Assembly: GCF_013620795.1 (NCBI RefSeq)
Contig: NZ_LGLW01000004.1
Location: 558,001-622,000 of the forward strand
Source: Pseudomonas sp. Q2-TVG4-2
GTDB lineage: Bacteria; Pseudomonadota; Gammaproteobacteria; Pseudomonadales; Pseudomonadaceae
Length of the DNA: 64,000 nucleotides
Direction of reading: 5' to 3'
Translations under genes and position numbers: made by a program
Part shown: positions 8,595 through 16,629 of the stretch, piece after piece
Layout: each line of letters begins with the position of its first letter
Numbering within the stretch: position 1 is the first letter of the stretch
Notes under the pieces: model-generated
The model's database searches: none
What the model was told of the DNA's origin: nothing
The model's input: the letters and a program-made list of their open reading frames with translations, nothing else

Positions 8595-9655
8595 TGCCGT
8601 TCCCAATCCCCACGCTTGAGCAGACCCGACAGCAGATCGGCAGCGACATCGAGGCCCATCTACCCGGCACCGAGGCCAGAACCCGCCGCAGTACGCTCGG
8701 CGTCCTGGCGTTCGCCGAGGCCGGCGCTGTGCAGGGCCTACACGCCCACATCGAGCACCGCTGGCGCAACATGCTGCCGGACGAACTGGCCGATGCCGAA
8801 GGCGTGGAGCGCTGGGCCAGGCGTTACAAACTCTGGTACCGCGACCCGGTTGGAGCAGCCGGCCCGGTGAGCATTTCCGGAGCAATAGGCGCAACCGTGC
8901 TCGCCGGCACCAGTCTGCAGTACAGTCAGGAACTGGTTTACACCGTTCGTGAGTCGGTCACGCTGGCCGCTGCGACCGCCCTGGTTACGGTCGATGCGCA
9001 GACGCTCGGCGTTGCAGGTAATCTTCCGGCAGGCGCTCGCTTGACCCTGCTCAGCCCGGTGACTGGAATCCAGTCTGCCGCCACGGTGGCCGATGGTGGG
9101 CTCATGGGCGGCACCGATCTTGAATCGCTCGACGGTTTGCGCCGCCGCGTGCATCGCCGTATGGCGGAGCCACCGCAGGGCGGCAGCCTCACCGACTACG
9201 AAACCTGGGCGCTTGAATCCCATCCTGCGATCACCCGTGCCTGGGCAACCGAGCATGAGCAGGGCAGCGGCAGCATCGTGGTCCGTATCGTCTGCGACAA
9301 CCAGGACGACCCTATTCCCAGCGCCGAAGTGCTGGAAGCGTGCGCGGCCTATATTGCCGAGCGCCGACCCGCCGGACGCCGCTCGGTTTATGTCCTGCCG
9401 CCTGTTTCCGCTCCGCTGCAGTACCAGATCCGCGCAGTGCCAAACACCGTGGAAGTCCAGGCTGCGATTGAGGCCGAGTTGCGCGACCTGCACCGCCGCG
9501 AGGCGGCACCCGGTGGGTCACTGTTGCTCAGCCATATCCGTGAGGCGGTCAGCATCGCGAATGGTGAGCGTGACAACAGCGTTCTCTCCCCAACGGCTGA
9601 TGTGCATCGCACCACGGGCGAGATGTCGACCTTCGGTGGCATCACATGGTCGTGA
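8594..9655 (+). CDS. Baseplate assembly protein J (Mu gp47-like)
   Basis: This is a 353-residue baseplate J family protein. I selected the ATG at 8594, which overlaps the TAA of the gp46-like gene; the longer opening at 8579 lacks a distinct ribosome site. Typical features are the N-terminal FPIPTLEQTRQQIGSDIEAHLPGTEARTRRS, the GTDLESLDGLRRRVHRRM segment and PAGRRSVYVLPP. J proteins form the wedge periphery of contractile tails. The 3' end overlaps the next gene by ten bases. Confidence 0.88.
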   Translation: MPFPIPTLEQTRQQIGSDIEAHLPGTEARTRRSTLGVLAFAEAGAVQGLHAHIEHRWRNMLPDELADAEGVERWARRYKLWYRDPVGAAGPVSISGAIGATVLAGTSLQYSQELVYTVRESVTLAAATALVTVDAQTLGVAGNLPAGARLTLLSPVTGIQSAATVADGGLMGGTDLESLDGLRRRVHRRMAEPPQGGSLTDYETWALESHPAITRAWATEHEQGSGSIVVRIVCDNQDDPIPSAEVLEACAAYIAERRPAGRRSVYVLPPVSAPLQYQIRAVPNTVEVQAAIEAELRDLHRREAAPGGSLLLSHIREAVSIANGERDNSVLSPTADVHRTTGEMSTFGGITWS

Positions 9656-10245
9656 CAGGCGAAGACTACGGTCGGCTGCTAAGCCAGCTGCTGCCGCCGG
9701 GCGCTGCCTGGTCACAGGATCCAGACAGCGCGCTGCAGGCACTGCTGCGCGCGCTGGGCCAGCCGCTCGCGCGCGTCCACCTTCGCGCCGATGACCTCTA
9801 CCGCGAAGCGGATCCCGCCGAGGCGTTCGAGACGCTGACACGCTGGGAAGCGGCGCTCGGGTTGCCTGACGAATGCAGCGTCCAGGGCTCGCTCACCGTG
9901 CAGGAGCGCGTCAACGCCGTAGTGACCAAGATCATCGGCCTGGGCGGCCAAAGCCGCAGCTATTTCCTCGCCCTGGCCGAAGCCATGGGCTACCCCGCCG
10001 CCACCATTACCGAATACCACGCCCGCCGATACGGCCGCGCCAGCATGGGCGAGGCCTATGGCGGCGAGGACTGGGAAGACGTCTGGCAGCTCAACCTGCC
10101 AGAGACCTTGATGATCGAGCGCCGACACGGGCGCTCAGCGATGGGCGAACCCTACCGGGCATGGGGCGACAACCAGCTCGAATGCGTCATGCAAAAGCGC
10201 AAGCCGGGCGCCTCCATCCTCTTTTTCAACTACGGAGAAAACTAA
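9646..10245 (+). CDS. Baseplate/tail protein (Mu gp48-like, DUF2313)
   Basis: This 199-residue protein contains LLSQLLPPGAAWSQDP near the N-terminus and FETLTRWEAALGLPDEC, which are hallmarks of the DUF2313/YmfQ family. The family corresponds to P2 gpI-type tail proteins that connect the baseplate to the fibres. It sits immediately before the tail fibre gene. Its TAA overlaps the ATG of the fibre gene. Confidence 0.82.
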   Translation: MVVTGEDYGRLLSQLLPPGAAWSQDPDSALQALLRALGQPLARVHLRADDLYREADPAEAFETLTRWEAALGLPDECSVQGSLTVQERVNAVVTKIIGLGGQSRSYFLALAEAMGYPAATITEYHARRYGRASMGEAYGGEDWEDVWQLNLPETLMIERRHGRSAMGEPYRAWGDNQLECVMQKRKPGASILFFNYGEN

Positions 10246-10964
10246 TGGACTACCCGAAGTCAGAACCCGGCGTGGCCTTGCTAAACGGCAAGTTCACCGA
10301 CGGCAATCCGCTGCTCGGCGTTTCCGCTTCGCGGGATCCGGCGAAGTGGGCAAACGATGTCACAGATGAAATCCTCGGCGTCATCGAAGAGGGCGGCTTA
10401 TTGCCTGACGAGGCCAACCCCGCACAGATGCGCCAGGCGGTCGTGGCCATTATCAACAAGGTGGCGCCGGTCGCGACGCAAGCAGAGGCAGAGGCCGGCA
10501 CCGAAAATACCAAGCGTATGACGCCGTTGAGGGTATTTCAGGCGATCGCTAAGAAGGTCGTGCAAGCCAGCGAAACGGTGCTCGGCATCGCAAAAGTCGC
10601 CACCCAAGCGCAGACCGAAGCGGGCACTGATGACGCAACGATTGTGACGCCGAAGAAGTTGCAAATGGGGTTCTCTGTCAGTCTTGCTCAGAATGGATAC
10701 ATCGTTTTCCCTCGCTGGTTGTTCGGTTTGATTATCCAATGGGGTTCGGTCGTTGTATCCGGAGCCGGCACGGCTGCTACTGCGACGTACCCTATCGCTT
10801 TTCCAACCCAATGTTTTCAGGCATTCCTCACGGCGAGTGGTTGGCCTTTGAGTGATCAGCGTGCGGTGACAACCTCTGAACCGCTTGGAAGCGCGAGTAT
10901 TCCTGTCACCTACTTCGGGTCTGCGACTTCTTCGCGGGTTAGGTTTTGGGTCGTCGGTAACTAG
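10245..10964 (+). CDS. Tail fibre protein
   Basis: This 239-residue protein starts at an ATG overlapping the previous TAA, with GGAGAAAA just upstream. A longer in-frame opening from 9873 encodes only low-complexity sequence and is not credible. The N-terminus (MDYPKSEPGVALLNGKFTDGNP) attaches to the baseplate. The middle has two copies of a repeat with a Q(A/T)EAGT core, and the C-terminal 85 residues resemble a gp53-like fibre tip ending in RFWVVGN. The last third is visibly poorer in G and C than the rest of the module, as expected for an exchanged receptor-binding tip. It determines host range. Confidence 0.82.
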   Translation: MDYPKSEPGVALLNGKFTDGNPLLGVSASRDPAKWANDVTDEILGVIEEGGLLPDEANPAQMRQAVVAIINKVAPVATQAEAEAGTENTKRMTPLRVFQAIAKKVVQASETVLGIAKVATQAQTEAGTDDATIVTPKKLQMGFSVSLAQNGYIVFPRWLFGLIIQWGSVVVSGAGTAATATYPIAFPTQCFQAFLTASGWPLSDQRAVTTSEPLGSASIPVTYFGSATSSRVRFWVVGN

Positions 10965-10974
10965 GAGATAGCGA

Positions 10975-11517
10975 ATGCGTCATTACAGCAAAACAACTCG
11001 CACGACATACCTTGAAGGTCGACATACGGAGATGCCTGCTGACGCAGTGCCAATCACCGAAGACCGCTATCAGTCGGTCATCGCCAACCCTGCCCCCGGC
11101 AAGATCCGCAGCCACGACGCCGACGGCTTGCCGATACTGATTGACCCGCCGATATACGTGCCGACCGATGACGATCACCGCGCCGCAGTTGCCAGCCGTC
11201 GATGGCATCAGGAGGTGGCCGGCATCGCCTGGCAGGGCTACGGCATCGCCACCGACCGCGAATCTCAAGACAAGATCGTGCAGGAAACTCGCGCCATCGA
11301 CCGGGCTCTCCGTGTCGACGGCAAGGGCTGGAAGTGCATCGACCTGGCGACAGGGATTGTCGTTTTCCGCCCAACAACCAACGCCGAAATGGTGGCCATC
11401 GGCGATGCGGTCTATGCCTACGTGTCGGCGTGCTTCGAGCGGGAAGAGGCCCTGCTAGAAGAGATTGTGGCTGGAACCTATGACACGTCCATGCTCGAAA
11501 CCGGCTGGCCGGCATGA
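10975..11517 (+). CDS. Tail fibre assembly-type protein (DUF4376-like C-terminus)
   Basis: This 180-residue protein lies ten bases after the fibre gene. The N-terminal half contains the MPADAVPITEDRYQSVI motif shared by tail fibre assembly chaperones, and the C-terminal half (SRRWHQEVAGIAWQGYGIATDRESQDKI, then GWKCIDLATGIVV) matches the DUF4376 domain often found in phage fibre-associated proteins. It probably helps fold or attach the fibre. A terminator follows at once. Confidence 0.75.
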   Translation: MRHYSKTTRTTYLEGRHTEMPADAVPITEDRYQSVIANPAPGKIRSHDADGLPILIDPPIYVPTDDDHRAAVASRRWHQEVAGIAWQGYGIATDRESQDKIVQETRAIDRALRVDGKGWKCIDLATGIVVFRPTTNAEMVAIGDAVYAYVSACFEREEALLEEIVAGTYDTSMLETGWPA

Positions 11518-11532
11518 TCCGCCGCCCCTAAT

Positions 11533-11558
11533 AAAGCCCCGCCCTGCGCGGGGCTTTT
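11533..11558 (+). terminator. Rho-independent terminator after the tail operon
   Basis: A perfect ten-base stem (AAAGCCCCGC / GCGGGGCTTT) with a five-base loop is followed by T residues. It ends the phage late transcript sixteen bases after the fibre-assembly stop. Confidence 0.85.
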
Positions 11559-11581
11559 CGTTTCTGATCCCGAGGTTTCCA

Positions 11582-12238
11582 ATGCTGACCCATATATTAC
11601 GGGCGGCCCTGCAATGGGTCTGCCTGCTGCCGCTGCGTGTACTGCTGATTCTGGCCGGCCTGCTGGTCGTGCCGCTCGCGCTCCCGTTCCGCGTGACGCA
11701 AGGCCTGCCGCAGCCCTTCAGCCAGGCGCCCGGCGATTGGCGGCTGATCACGCTGCCGCGCTGGGCCTGGCCCTGGAGCAATGACCGCGACGGCCGCGTC
11801 GACGGCCAGAGCTTTGGCACCGCCACCACGGGCCCGGCGATCAACCTTTGCCGCATCGAAGAGAACCTGTCAGCCGCCTACCTGCGTCTAGCGGGCACTT
11901 ACGTCGAAAACCTGACCTGGCTCGACTGCGCCGAGCGTTACGACCGGCCGCACACCTTCTTCTACATGGATCCGCCGTACTGGCAGACCGAAGGCTACGG
12001 CGTCGACTTCCCGTTCGAGAACTACCAGCGAATGGCCGACTTCATGCGCCGCTGCAAGGGCAAGGTGATGGTCAGCATCAACGACCACCCCGACATCCGT
12101 GAGGCGTTCACCGGCTTCCAGATCGAGCAGACCAGTCTCAAATACAGCGTGGCAAACCAACGCCAGGGAGGACAGGCGGCCAGCTCAGAGCTAGTGATCA
12201 TGAACTGGCGGCCAGAGGTGATGGGAGGGTTGTTCTAG
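11582..12238 (+). CDS. Chimeric remnant: phage membrane-protein N-terminus fused to C-terminal part of a Dam-type adenine methylase
   Basis: This is a 218-residue open frame with CGAGG upstream of its ATG. Residues 1-70 or so are a hydrophobic segment followed by LPRWAWPWSNDRDG, as in small phage membrane proteins. From about residue 75 the sequence becomes the C-terminal part of a D12-class N6-adenine methyltransferase, with NLCRIEENLSAAYLRL, the catalytic DPPYW (residues 130-134) and KYSVANQRQGG. The N-terminal SAM-binding motif I of the methylase and the rest of the membrane protein are absent. I infer an internal deletion that joined two genes in frame. The product is unlikely to methylate DNA. 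Confidence 0.7.
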   Translation: MLTHILRAALQWVCLLPLRVLLILAGLLVVPLALPFRVTQGLPQPFSQAPGDWRLITLPRWAWPWSNDRDGRVDGQSFGTATTGPAINLCRIEENLSAAYLRLAGTYVENLTWLDCAERYDRPHTFFYMDPPYWQTEGYGVDFPFENYQRMADFMRRCKGKVMVSINDHPDIREAFTGFQIEQTSLKYSVANQRQGGQAASSELVIMNWRPEVMGGLF

Positions 12239-12504
12239 AGATTTTCCTTCAGCCAGGATTTGCATTCACCTTTGAACCCAGCCCAGGCGCCACTGCCAGA
12301 TAGCTTGACGACTAGAAGCTCATCATCCTCGTCAATATGGCCACGCAACCGATCGCGGATTACCTTGCAAGGGGTTTCGGTCACGATGATCCAGGTAGAG
12401 TCCAAGCAGTGCCATCGTGTGTCGCTGAGTTCCTCGATAGCCTCGATCAAAGCAGCGTAATTCTTCTGCTTATTGAGATCGTATCCAATCAGTATTGAAG
12501 CCAT
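12235..12504 (-). CDS. SinR/Cas2-like small protein
   Basis: This 89-residue protein is transcribed leftward. I chose the ATG at 12504 because it begins directly with the conserved first strand (MASILIGYDLN); an opening 35 codons longer adds unrelated sequence. The YDLN aspartate, the WHCLDSTWIIVT strand and the LLVVKLSGSGAWAGF C-terminal strand fit the ferredoxin-fold SinR/Cas2-like family. There is no CRISPR array or other cas gene nearby. Its stop overlaps the stop of the chimeric methylase on the other strand. Function unknown; a nuclease or toxin-like role is only a family possibility. Confidence 0.65.
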   Translation of the reverse strand: MASILIGYDLNKQKNYAALIEAIEELSDTRWHCLDSTWIIVTETPCKVIRDRLRGHIDEDDELLVVKLSGSGAWAGFKGECKSWLKENL

Positions 12505-12557
12505 AAGTGTTCCAGGTAGTGGCAGAGAGCCACAACCATAGGGTTTCGGAACGCTTG

Positions 12558-12633
12558 TGCCAAGTAATGCGCAAAATCTGGCGCGCAGCTGATGCCAAAC
12601 CAGCCGCAAAACGGTGCCAAATCATCCGCGCGC
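12558..12633 (+). repeat. Three degenerate direct repeats, possible transposase sites at the prophage right end
   Basis: Three 19-base boxes start at 12558, 12593 and 12615 and share TGCCAA-N3-A-N2-CGC, two of them ending CGCAAAA. Two starts are 22 bases apart. In Mu the right end carries 22-base MuA-binding boxes in tandem with a similar GCG/AAAA ending, so these may be the transposase sites, with the phage end near 12640. This is inference; the left end is outside the window. Confidence 0.4.
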
Positions 12634-12679
12634 TTACACAACTGCGAACTGCAAAAACAGAGCGCCGGCGCCACGCGAC

Positions 12680-12710
12680 TTGCATCAGCGCGCCCCTCTA
12701 CCTCTATAAT
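12680..12710 (+). promoter_or_regulatory. Sigma70-like promoter of the PhnD-type importer operon
   Basis: A perfect -10 box TATAAT lies at 12705-12710, with TTGCAT at 12680-12685. The 19-base spacing is long, so the -35 assignment is uncertain. It stands 38 bases before the first gene of the importer and just beyond the presumed prophage end. Confidence 0.5.
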
Positions 12711-12747
12711 CCGCGCGCTTTTTCCGCTATTGAACCGGAGAACCACA

Positions 12748-13599
12748 ATGTTGAAGCGCACCCTGGCAGCCGTTGCCGGCCTTGCCGTATCCCTGTCTTT
12801 TGTCACCGCACAGGCCGCCGACGTCCTTCGTGTCTCGGCTATTCCCGACGAAGCACCGACCGAGCTGATCCGCAAGTTCGAACCGCTGGGCCAATACCTT
12901 GAAAAAGAGCTGGGCATGCCGGTGAAGTTCACCCCGGTATCCGATTACGCCGCCGTGGTGGAATCCCTTGCATCAGACCGTATAGACCTCGCCTGGCTGG
13001 GCGGCTTCACCTTCGTCCAAACCCGACTGAAGACCGGCGATGCGATTCCGCTGGTGCAGCGTGAGCAAGACGAGAAGTTCACCAGCAAATTCATTACCGC
13101 CGACCCCGAAGTCGAGACGCTGCAGGATCTCGAAGGCAAAACCTTCGCCTTCGGCTCTGTGTCCTCGACCTCAGGTAGCCTGATGCCGCGCTACTTCATG
13201 ATCAGAGACGGCATCGATCCCGAGCAGTTCTTCAAGCGCATCGCCTATTCCGGCGCCCACGACGCCACGGCAGCCTGGGTCCAGGCCGGCAAAGCTGACG
13301 GTGGCGTACTCAACGCCTCGGTGTGGGACAAGCTGGTCGAGACCGGGAAGGTAGATACGAGCAAGGTCCGTGTCATCGACACCACCCCGCCCTACTACGA
13401 CTACAACTGGACGGTGCGCGGCGACCTCGATCCTGCGCTGGTGAGCAAGATCAAAGCCGCCTTCCTCGCGCTGGATCCAAAGAACCCCGAGCATAAAAAG
13501 ATTCTCGATCTGCAGGCGGCCAGCCGCTTCATCGAAACCCGTCCGGAAAACTACGAAGGCATCGAGGAAGCCGCGCGCGCCGCTGGCCTGCTGAAGTAA
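12748..13599 (+). CDS. Periplasmic binding protein of a PhnD-type ABC importer (possible selenate binder)
   Basis: This 283-residue protein has a clear signal peptide (residues 1-23, cleavage after AQA) and a CCGGAGAA ribosome site. The mature part is a PhnD-like solute-binding protein: RVSAIPDEAPTELIRKFEPL, DLAWLGGFTF, the GSVSSTSGSLMPRYF ligand-contact loop and the AYSGAHDATAAWVQAGKADGG segment. Pseudomonas proteins very similar to this are often labelled putative selenate-binding proteins; phosphite or phosphonate is the alternative. It heads an operon with an ATPase and two permeases. Confidence 0.8.
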   Translation: MLKRTLAAVAGLAVSLSFVTAQAADVLRVSAIPDEAPTELIRKFEPLGQYLEKELGMPVKFTPVSDYAAVVESLASDRIDLAWLGGFTFVQTRLKTGDAIPLVQREQDEKFTSKFITADPEVETLQDLEGKTFAFGSVSSTSGSLMPRYFMIRDGIDPEQFFKRIAYSGAHDATAAWVQAGKADGGVLNASVWDKLVETGKVDTSKVRVIDTTPPYYDYNWTVRGDLDPALVSKIKAAFLALDPKNPEHKKILDLQAASRFIETRPENYEGIEEAARAAGLLK

Positions 13600-13735
13600 C
13601 CCTTCGCACTCGATCGGCAACGGTCGGGTGCAGCCAGAACCGTCACGGCTCGGCCTCCTCGCCCAGCCGTACCGCGCCAAAAACCCTCGTGGCGATGCGC
13701 AGGCAGCTGTGCCTGACCAGCGAAGCCAGGTAGTC

Positions 13736-14599
13736 ATGATGAGCAGTTCGATCACCTTTATTCCTCCGGGTATCCGCAGCGCACCCGCGCCGGCATCATG
13801 CGTGCGGTTGTCCGGCCTGTGTCATAGCCATCCGGGCGGACAGACGGCCCTGCAGGACATCGAGTTGGAGATAGGGCAAGGCGAGCGAGTCGCGGTCATC
13901 GGCCCGTCGGGTGCCGGCAAGACCACGCTGTTGCGTCTGCTGGCCAGCCACATCCAACCAAGCAATGGGCATCTCGAATTGCTCGGCTGCACGCCTTGGT
14001 CGCTATCTACTGGCGCGCGGCAGAAACTACGCAAGCGCATCGGTCTGATTCACCAAGCGCCACCGCTTCCGCCCCGGCAAAGAGTCATCACTGCGGTGCT
14101 CGCCGGGCGGCTGGGCCGCTGGTCGCTGGGGCGCAGTCTCGCCAGCCTGGTCTATCCACTGGACAAGCAGGGTGCGACCAAAGCCCTCGGCCGGCTGGAT
14201 CTCGCTGACAAGCTCTATATGCGCTGCGATCAGCTATCCGGCGGACAGCTTCAGCGCGTCGGTATCGCCCGGGTGCTCTATCAGCAGCCCGAGCTGATTC
14301 TCGCGGACGAACCAGTGTCGGCGATGGACCCGGTGCTTGCCGCGTACTCACTGAACGTACTCAATCGCGATGCCGTGCACCGTCAGGTGACATTGCTGGC
14401 CAGCCTGCATGCGGTGGATCTGGCACTGGAGCATTTCCCGCGGGTCATCGGAATTCGTGCAGGACGTGTCCTGTTCGATAAAGCCTCGACAGCGGTGACA
14501 CCGGCCGAGCTCGAAGCGCTCTACGCGAACGAGCAGCTGGACAACCAGCAGGCCTCGCTGCCCTTGCCAGGCCAGCCCTTGCACGTTCCGCGATGCTGA
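13736..14599 (+). CDS. ABC importer ATP-binding protein (PhnC-type)
   Basis: This ATPase has 287 residues from the ATG at 13736 (13739 is also possible; AGG lies at 13728-13730). The Walker A motif GPSGAGKTT is at residues 56-64, the signature LSGGQLQRVGIARVL and Walker B LILADEP follow, and the LLASLHAVDLAL switch region is intact. It should energise the two following PhnE-like permeases. It overlaps the first permease gene by seven bases. Residues 1-20 are a variable N-terminus. Confidence 0.82.
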   Translation: MMSSSITFIPPGIRSAPAPASCVRLSGLCHSHPGGQTALQDIELEIGQGERVAVIGPSGAGKTTLLRLLASHIQPSNGHLELLGCTPWSLSTGARQKLRKRIGLIHQAPPLPPRQRVITAVLAGRLGRWSLGRSLASLVYPLDKQGATKALGRLDLADKLYMRCDQLSGGQLQRVGIARVLYQQPELILADEPVSAMDPVLAAYSLNVLNRDAVHRQVTLLASLHAVDLALEHFPRVIGIRAGRVLFDKASTAVTPAELEALYANEQLDNQQASLPLPGQPLHVPRC

Positions 14600-15426
14600 G
14601 TCCAACCCTCACGCAACGCGACCCGGCCGCCGGCCCGCGCCTGGTGGCGACGCTGCTGGCGCTGGCTATGCTTTGGCCGGGCCTGTCACTGAGCGAACTG
14701 GACCTGGGCGTGCTGTTTGACGGCAGCAACGCCGAAACCATGGGTGTATTCCTCTCCGGTTTCTGGCCGCCCGCGCACGACCAGGCCTTTCTCGCGCTGC
14801 TGGGGCGCGCCACGCTGGAGACGCTCGCCATCGCAACTGCGGGCATGGCGCTGGCGCTGGTCGTGGCACTGCCCTGTGCGCTGGTGGCTACGCGAGCGTT
14901 GTCGATCTCGGCACTCAGCCGCGCCGGCCGCCCGAGGTGGTGGGCGCAGGCAGCGCGTTGGCCGGTGCGTGGACTGCTGATCGTGCTGCGCAGCGTGCCG
15001 GAGATCGTCTGGGCGTTGCTGTTCGTGCGTGCGGTGGGCCTTGGACCGACCGCCGGCGTGCTGGCCATTGCCATTACCTACGCCGGCATGCTCGGCAAGG
15101 TCTATGCGGAGATTTTCGAGTCGGTCGATCCGCTGCCCACCCGCGCCCTGCTAGGCGCCGGCAGCTCACGACTGCAGGCGCTCGCCTATGGTGTGCTGCC
15201 ACAGGCCACGGGCGAGATGCTGTCCTATACCGTCTATCGTTGGGAGTGTGCCGTGCGCGCCTCGGTGGTGATGGGCTTCGTCGGCGCGGGCGGGCTGGGT
15301 CAGCAGATGGATCTATCGATGCGCATGTTCGCCGGCGGTGAAGTCGCGAGCATGCTGCTGACCTTCCTGGCGCTGGTGCTGATGGCCGACCTGATCAGCC
15401 AGGCGTTGCGCCGGAGATTCATGTGA
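14593..15426 (+). CDS. ABC importer permease (PhnE-type), first copy
   Basis: This 277-residue inner-membrane permease has several hydrophobic helices, a conserved RSVPEIVWALLFVRAVGLGP segment and the cytoplasmic EAA-type loop (GAGSSRLQALAYGVLPQA) that contacts the ATPase, followed by VVMGFVGAGGLGQQM. It belongs to the PhnE family. It overlaps both neighbours, so the operon is translationally coupled. A second permease follows, so the channel is probably a heterodimer. Confidence 0.82.
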   Translation: MLSPTLTQRDPAAGPRLVATLLALAMLWPGLSLSELDLGVLFDGSNAETMGVFLSGFWPPAHDQAFLALLGRATLETLAIATAGMALALVVALPCALVATRALSISALSRAGRPRWWAQAARWPVRGLLIVLRSVPEIVWALLFVRAVGLGPTAGVLAIAITYAGMLGKVYAEIFESVDPLPTRALLGAGSSRLQALAYGVLPQATGEMLSYTVYRWECAVRASVVMGFVGAGGLGQQMDLSMRMFAGGEVASMLLTFLALVLMADLISQALRRRFM

Positions 15427-16190
15427 AGTCGCTATCGCGCTATGCGTTGCCGCTGTTGCTGATCGCGGCCGTGATCGGTTCGTTCGCCTTTCTGCAATTC
15501 GAGGCCACCGCATTATTCAGCCGTGACGGCGTTGGGCAGATGGCCGATTACGCTTCGAGCTTCCTCAGTCCCGATCTTTCAGCCAACCATCTGCGAGCGA
15601 TCGGCTACGGCGCTCTGGAAACATTGGCGATGTCGGCGATCGGCACGCTATTGGCCGCACTGCTCGGATTGTCGCTCGCATTACCGGCGTCAGGACGCGT
15701 CGGCATTATTGCCATGGCCAGCTCGCGGCTGGTGCTCAACGCATTGCGCGCCATCCCCGAACTGGTTTGGGCTGCATTGATGGTTCTGGCGGCTGGCTTG
15801 GGGCCGAATGCCGGAACCCTGGCGCTGGCGCTACACACTGCCGGGGTGCTGGGGAGGCTATTTGCCGAAACCCTGGAAAACACGCCGAGCGGCCCCGCCG
15901 AAGCGCTGCGCCTTTCAGGTAGCAATCGCATCAGCGCGTTCTGCTACGGCACCCTGCCCATCATCTGGCCACAGCTGCTGGCCTACACGCTGTATCGCTG
16001 GGAGAACAACATCCGCATGGCGAGCGTGCTCGGCTTCGTCGGCGCCGGTGGTCTGGGGCAGATGCTCTACATGAGCCTTAGCCTATTCCAGGAAGCCCAG
16101 GCGTCGACGGTGATTCTGGCCATGCTGTTGATGGTGCTGGCCGTCGATGCCCTCAGTGGCTGGGCGCGGATGCGCTGGGTGCGCGGCTAG
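15423..16190 (+). CDS. ABC importer permease (PhnE-type), second copy
   Basis: This 255-residue membrane protein is homologous to the preceding one: RAIPELVWAALMVLAAGLGPNAG matches the first copy's RSVPEIVWALLF region, and the coupling loop is LSGSNRISAFCYGTLPII, followed by VLGFVGAGGLGQML. It completes the importer. The gene starts inside the end of the first permease gene (ATGTGA). The next gene is convergent. Confidence 0.82.
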   Translation: MKSLSRYALPLLLIAAVIGSFAFLQFEATALFSRDGVGQMADYASSFLSPDLSANHLRAIGYGALETLAMSAIGTLLAALLGLSLALPASGRVGIIAMASSRLVLNALRAIPELVWAALMVLAAGLGPNAGTLALALHTAGVLGRLFAETLENTPSGPAEALRLSGSNRISAFCYGTLPIIWPQLLAYTLYRWENNIRMASVLGFVGAGGLGQMLYMSLSLFQEAQASTVILAMLLMVLAVDALSGWARMRWVRG

Positions 16191-16203
16191 GCGCTGACGT
16201 GGA

Positions 16204-16521
16204 TCAGTGCTGGCTGGGCTTCGCTGCTCTTTCCTGCACCAGCACCCAGGGCGCTACCACTACCGCCCACAGCTCCGGATCGCGATCCAGCCAATCCTGC
16301 GCCTGCTCAGTCTCGATCTTGCCCATGTGGCCTTTAGCCAGCCATTCGGCTACTGTTTCGCGGTCGTCCTGAGCCACCGCCTGCGCCGCTTCGATCAGAT
16401 CGAAGTCGCTGGCCACGCGTAGCAGCGCGCCACGGGCGAAGAATGGCTGCAAGTCCTGCCAGGAGATCGGCGCGGTTTCGCCCAGCAACTTGGCATAGAG
16501 AGTGCTTGGATCTTCGCTCAT
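16204..16521 (-). CDS. DUF2288 family protein
   Basis: This 105-residue acidic protein is on the minus strand. The ATG at 16521 is preceded by AGGTGA at a good distance; a GTG three codons upstream is possible. The sequence (LYAKLLGETAPISWQDLQPFFARGALLRV, then GKIETEQAQDWLDRDPELWAVVVAPWVLVQE) is typical of DUF2288, a small conserved gammaproteobacterial family with no known function. It stands alone, convergent with the importer operon and divergent from braC. Confidence 0.8.
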   Translation of the reverse strand: MSEDPSTLYAKLLGETAPISWQDLQPFFARGALLRVASDFDLIEAAQAVAQDDRETVAEWLAKGHMGKIETEQAQDWLDRDPELWAVVVAPWVLVQERAAKPSQH

Positions 16522-16629
16522 GTGACTCACCTAATTCAAAAAGGGCGCAATGATAGCGTCCGGGTGAATCTCATCAAACGGATCCAATTGCTGACTGTGC
16601 AAACAAGTGCTGACGCTTCTACACTGTGC

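Noticed and set aside
9873-10244. N-terminal extension of the tail fibre frame
   Set aside because: It overlaps the gp48-like gene in another frame, is Arg/Pro-rich and unlike fibres; the ATG at 10245 coupled to the previous stop is clearly better.
12235-12640. A CRISPR-Cas locus suggested by the Cas2-like gene
   Set aside because: There is no repeat-spacer array and no other cas gene; the three TGCCAA boxes are too few, too short and too irregularly spaced to be CRISPR repeats.
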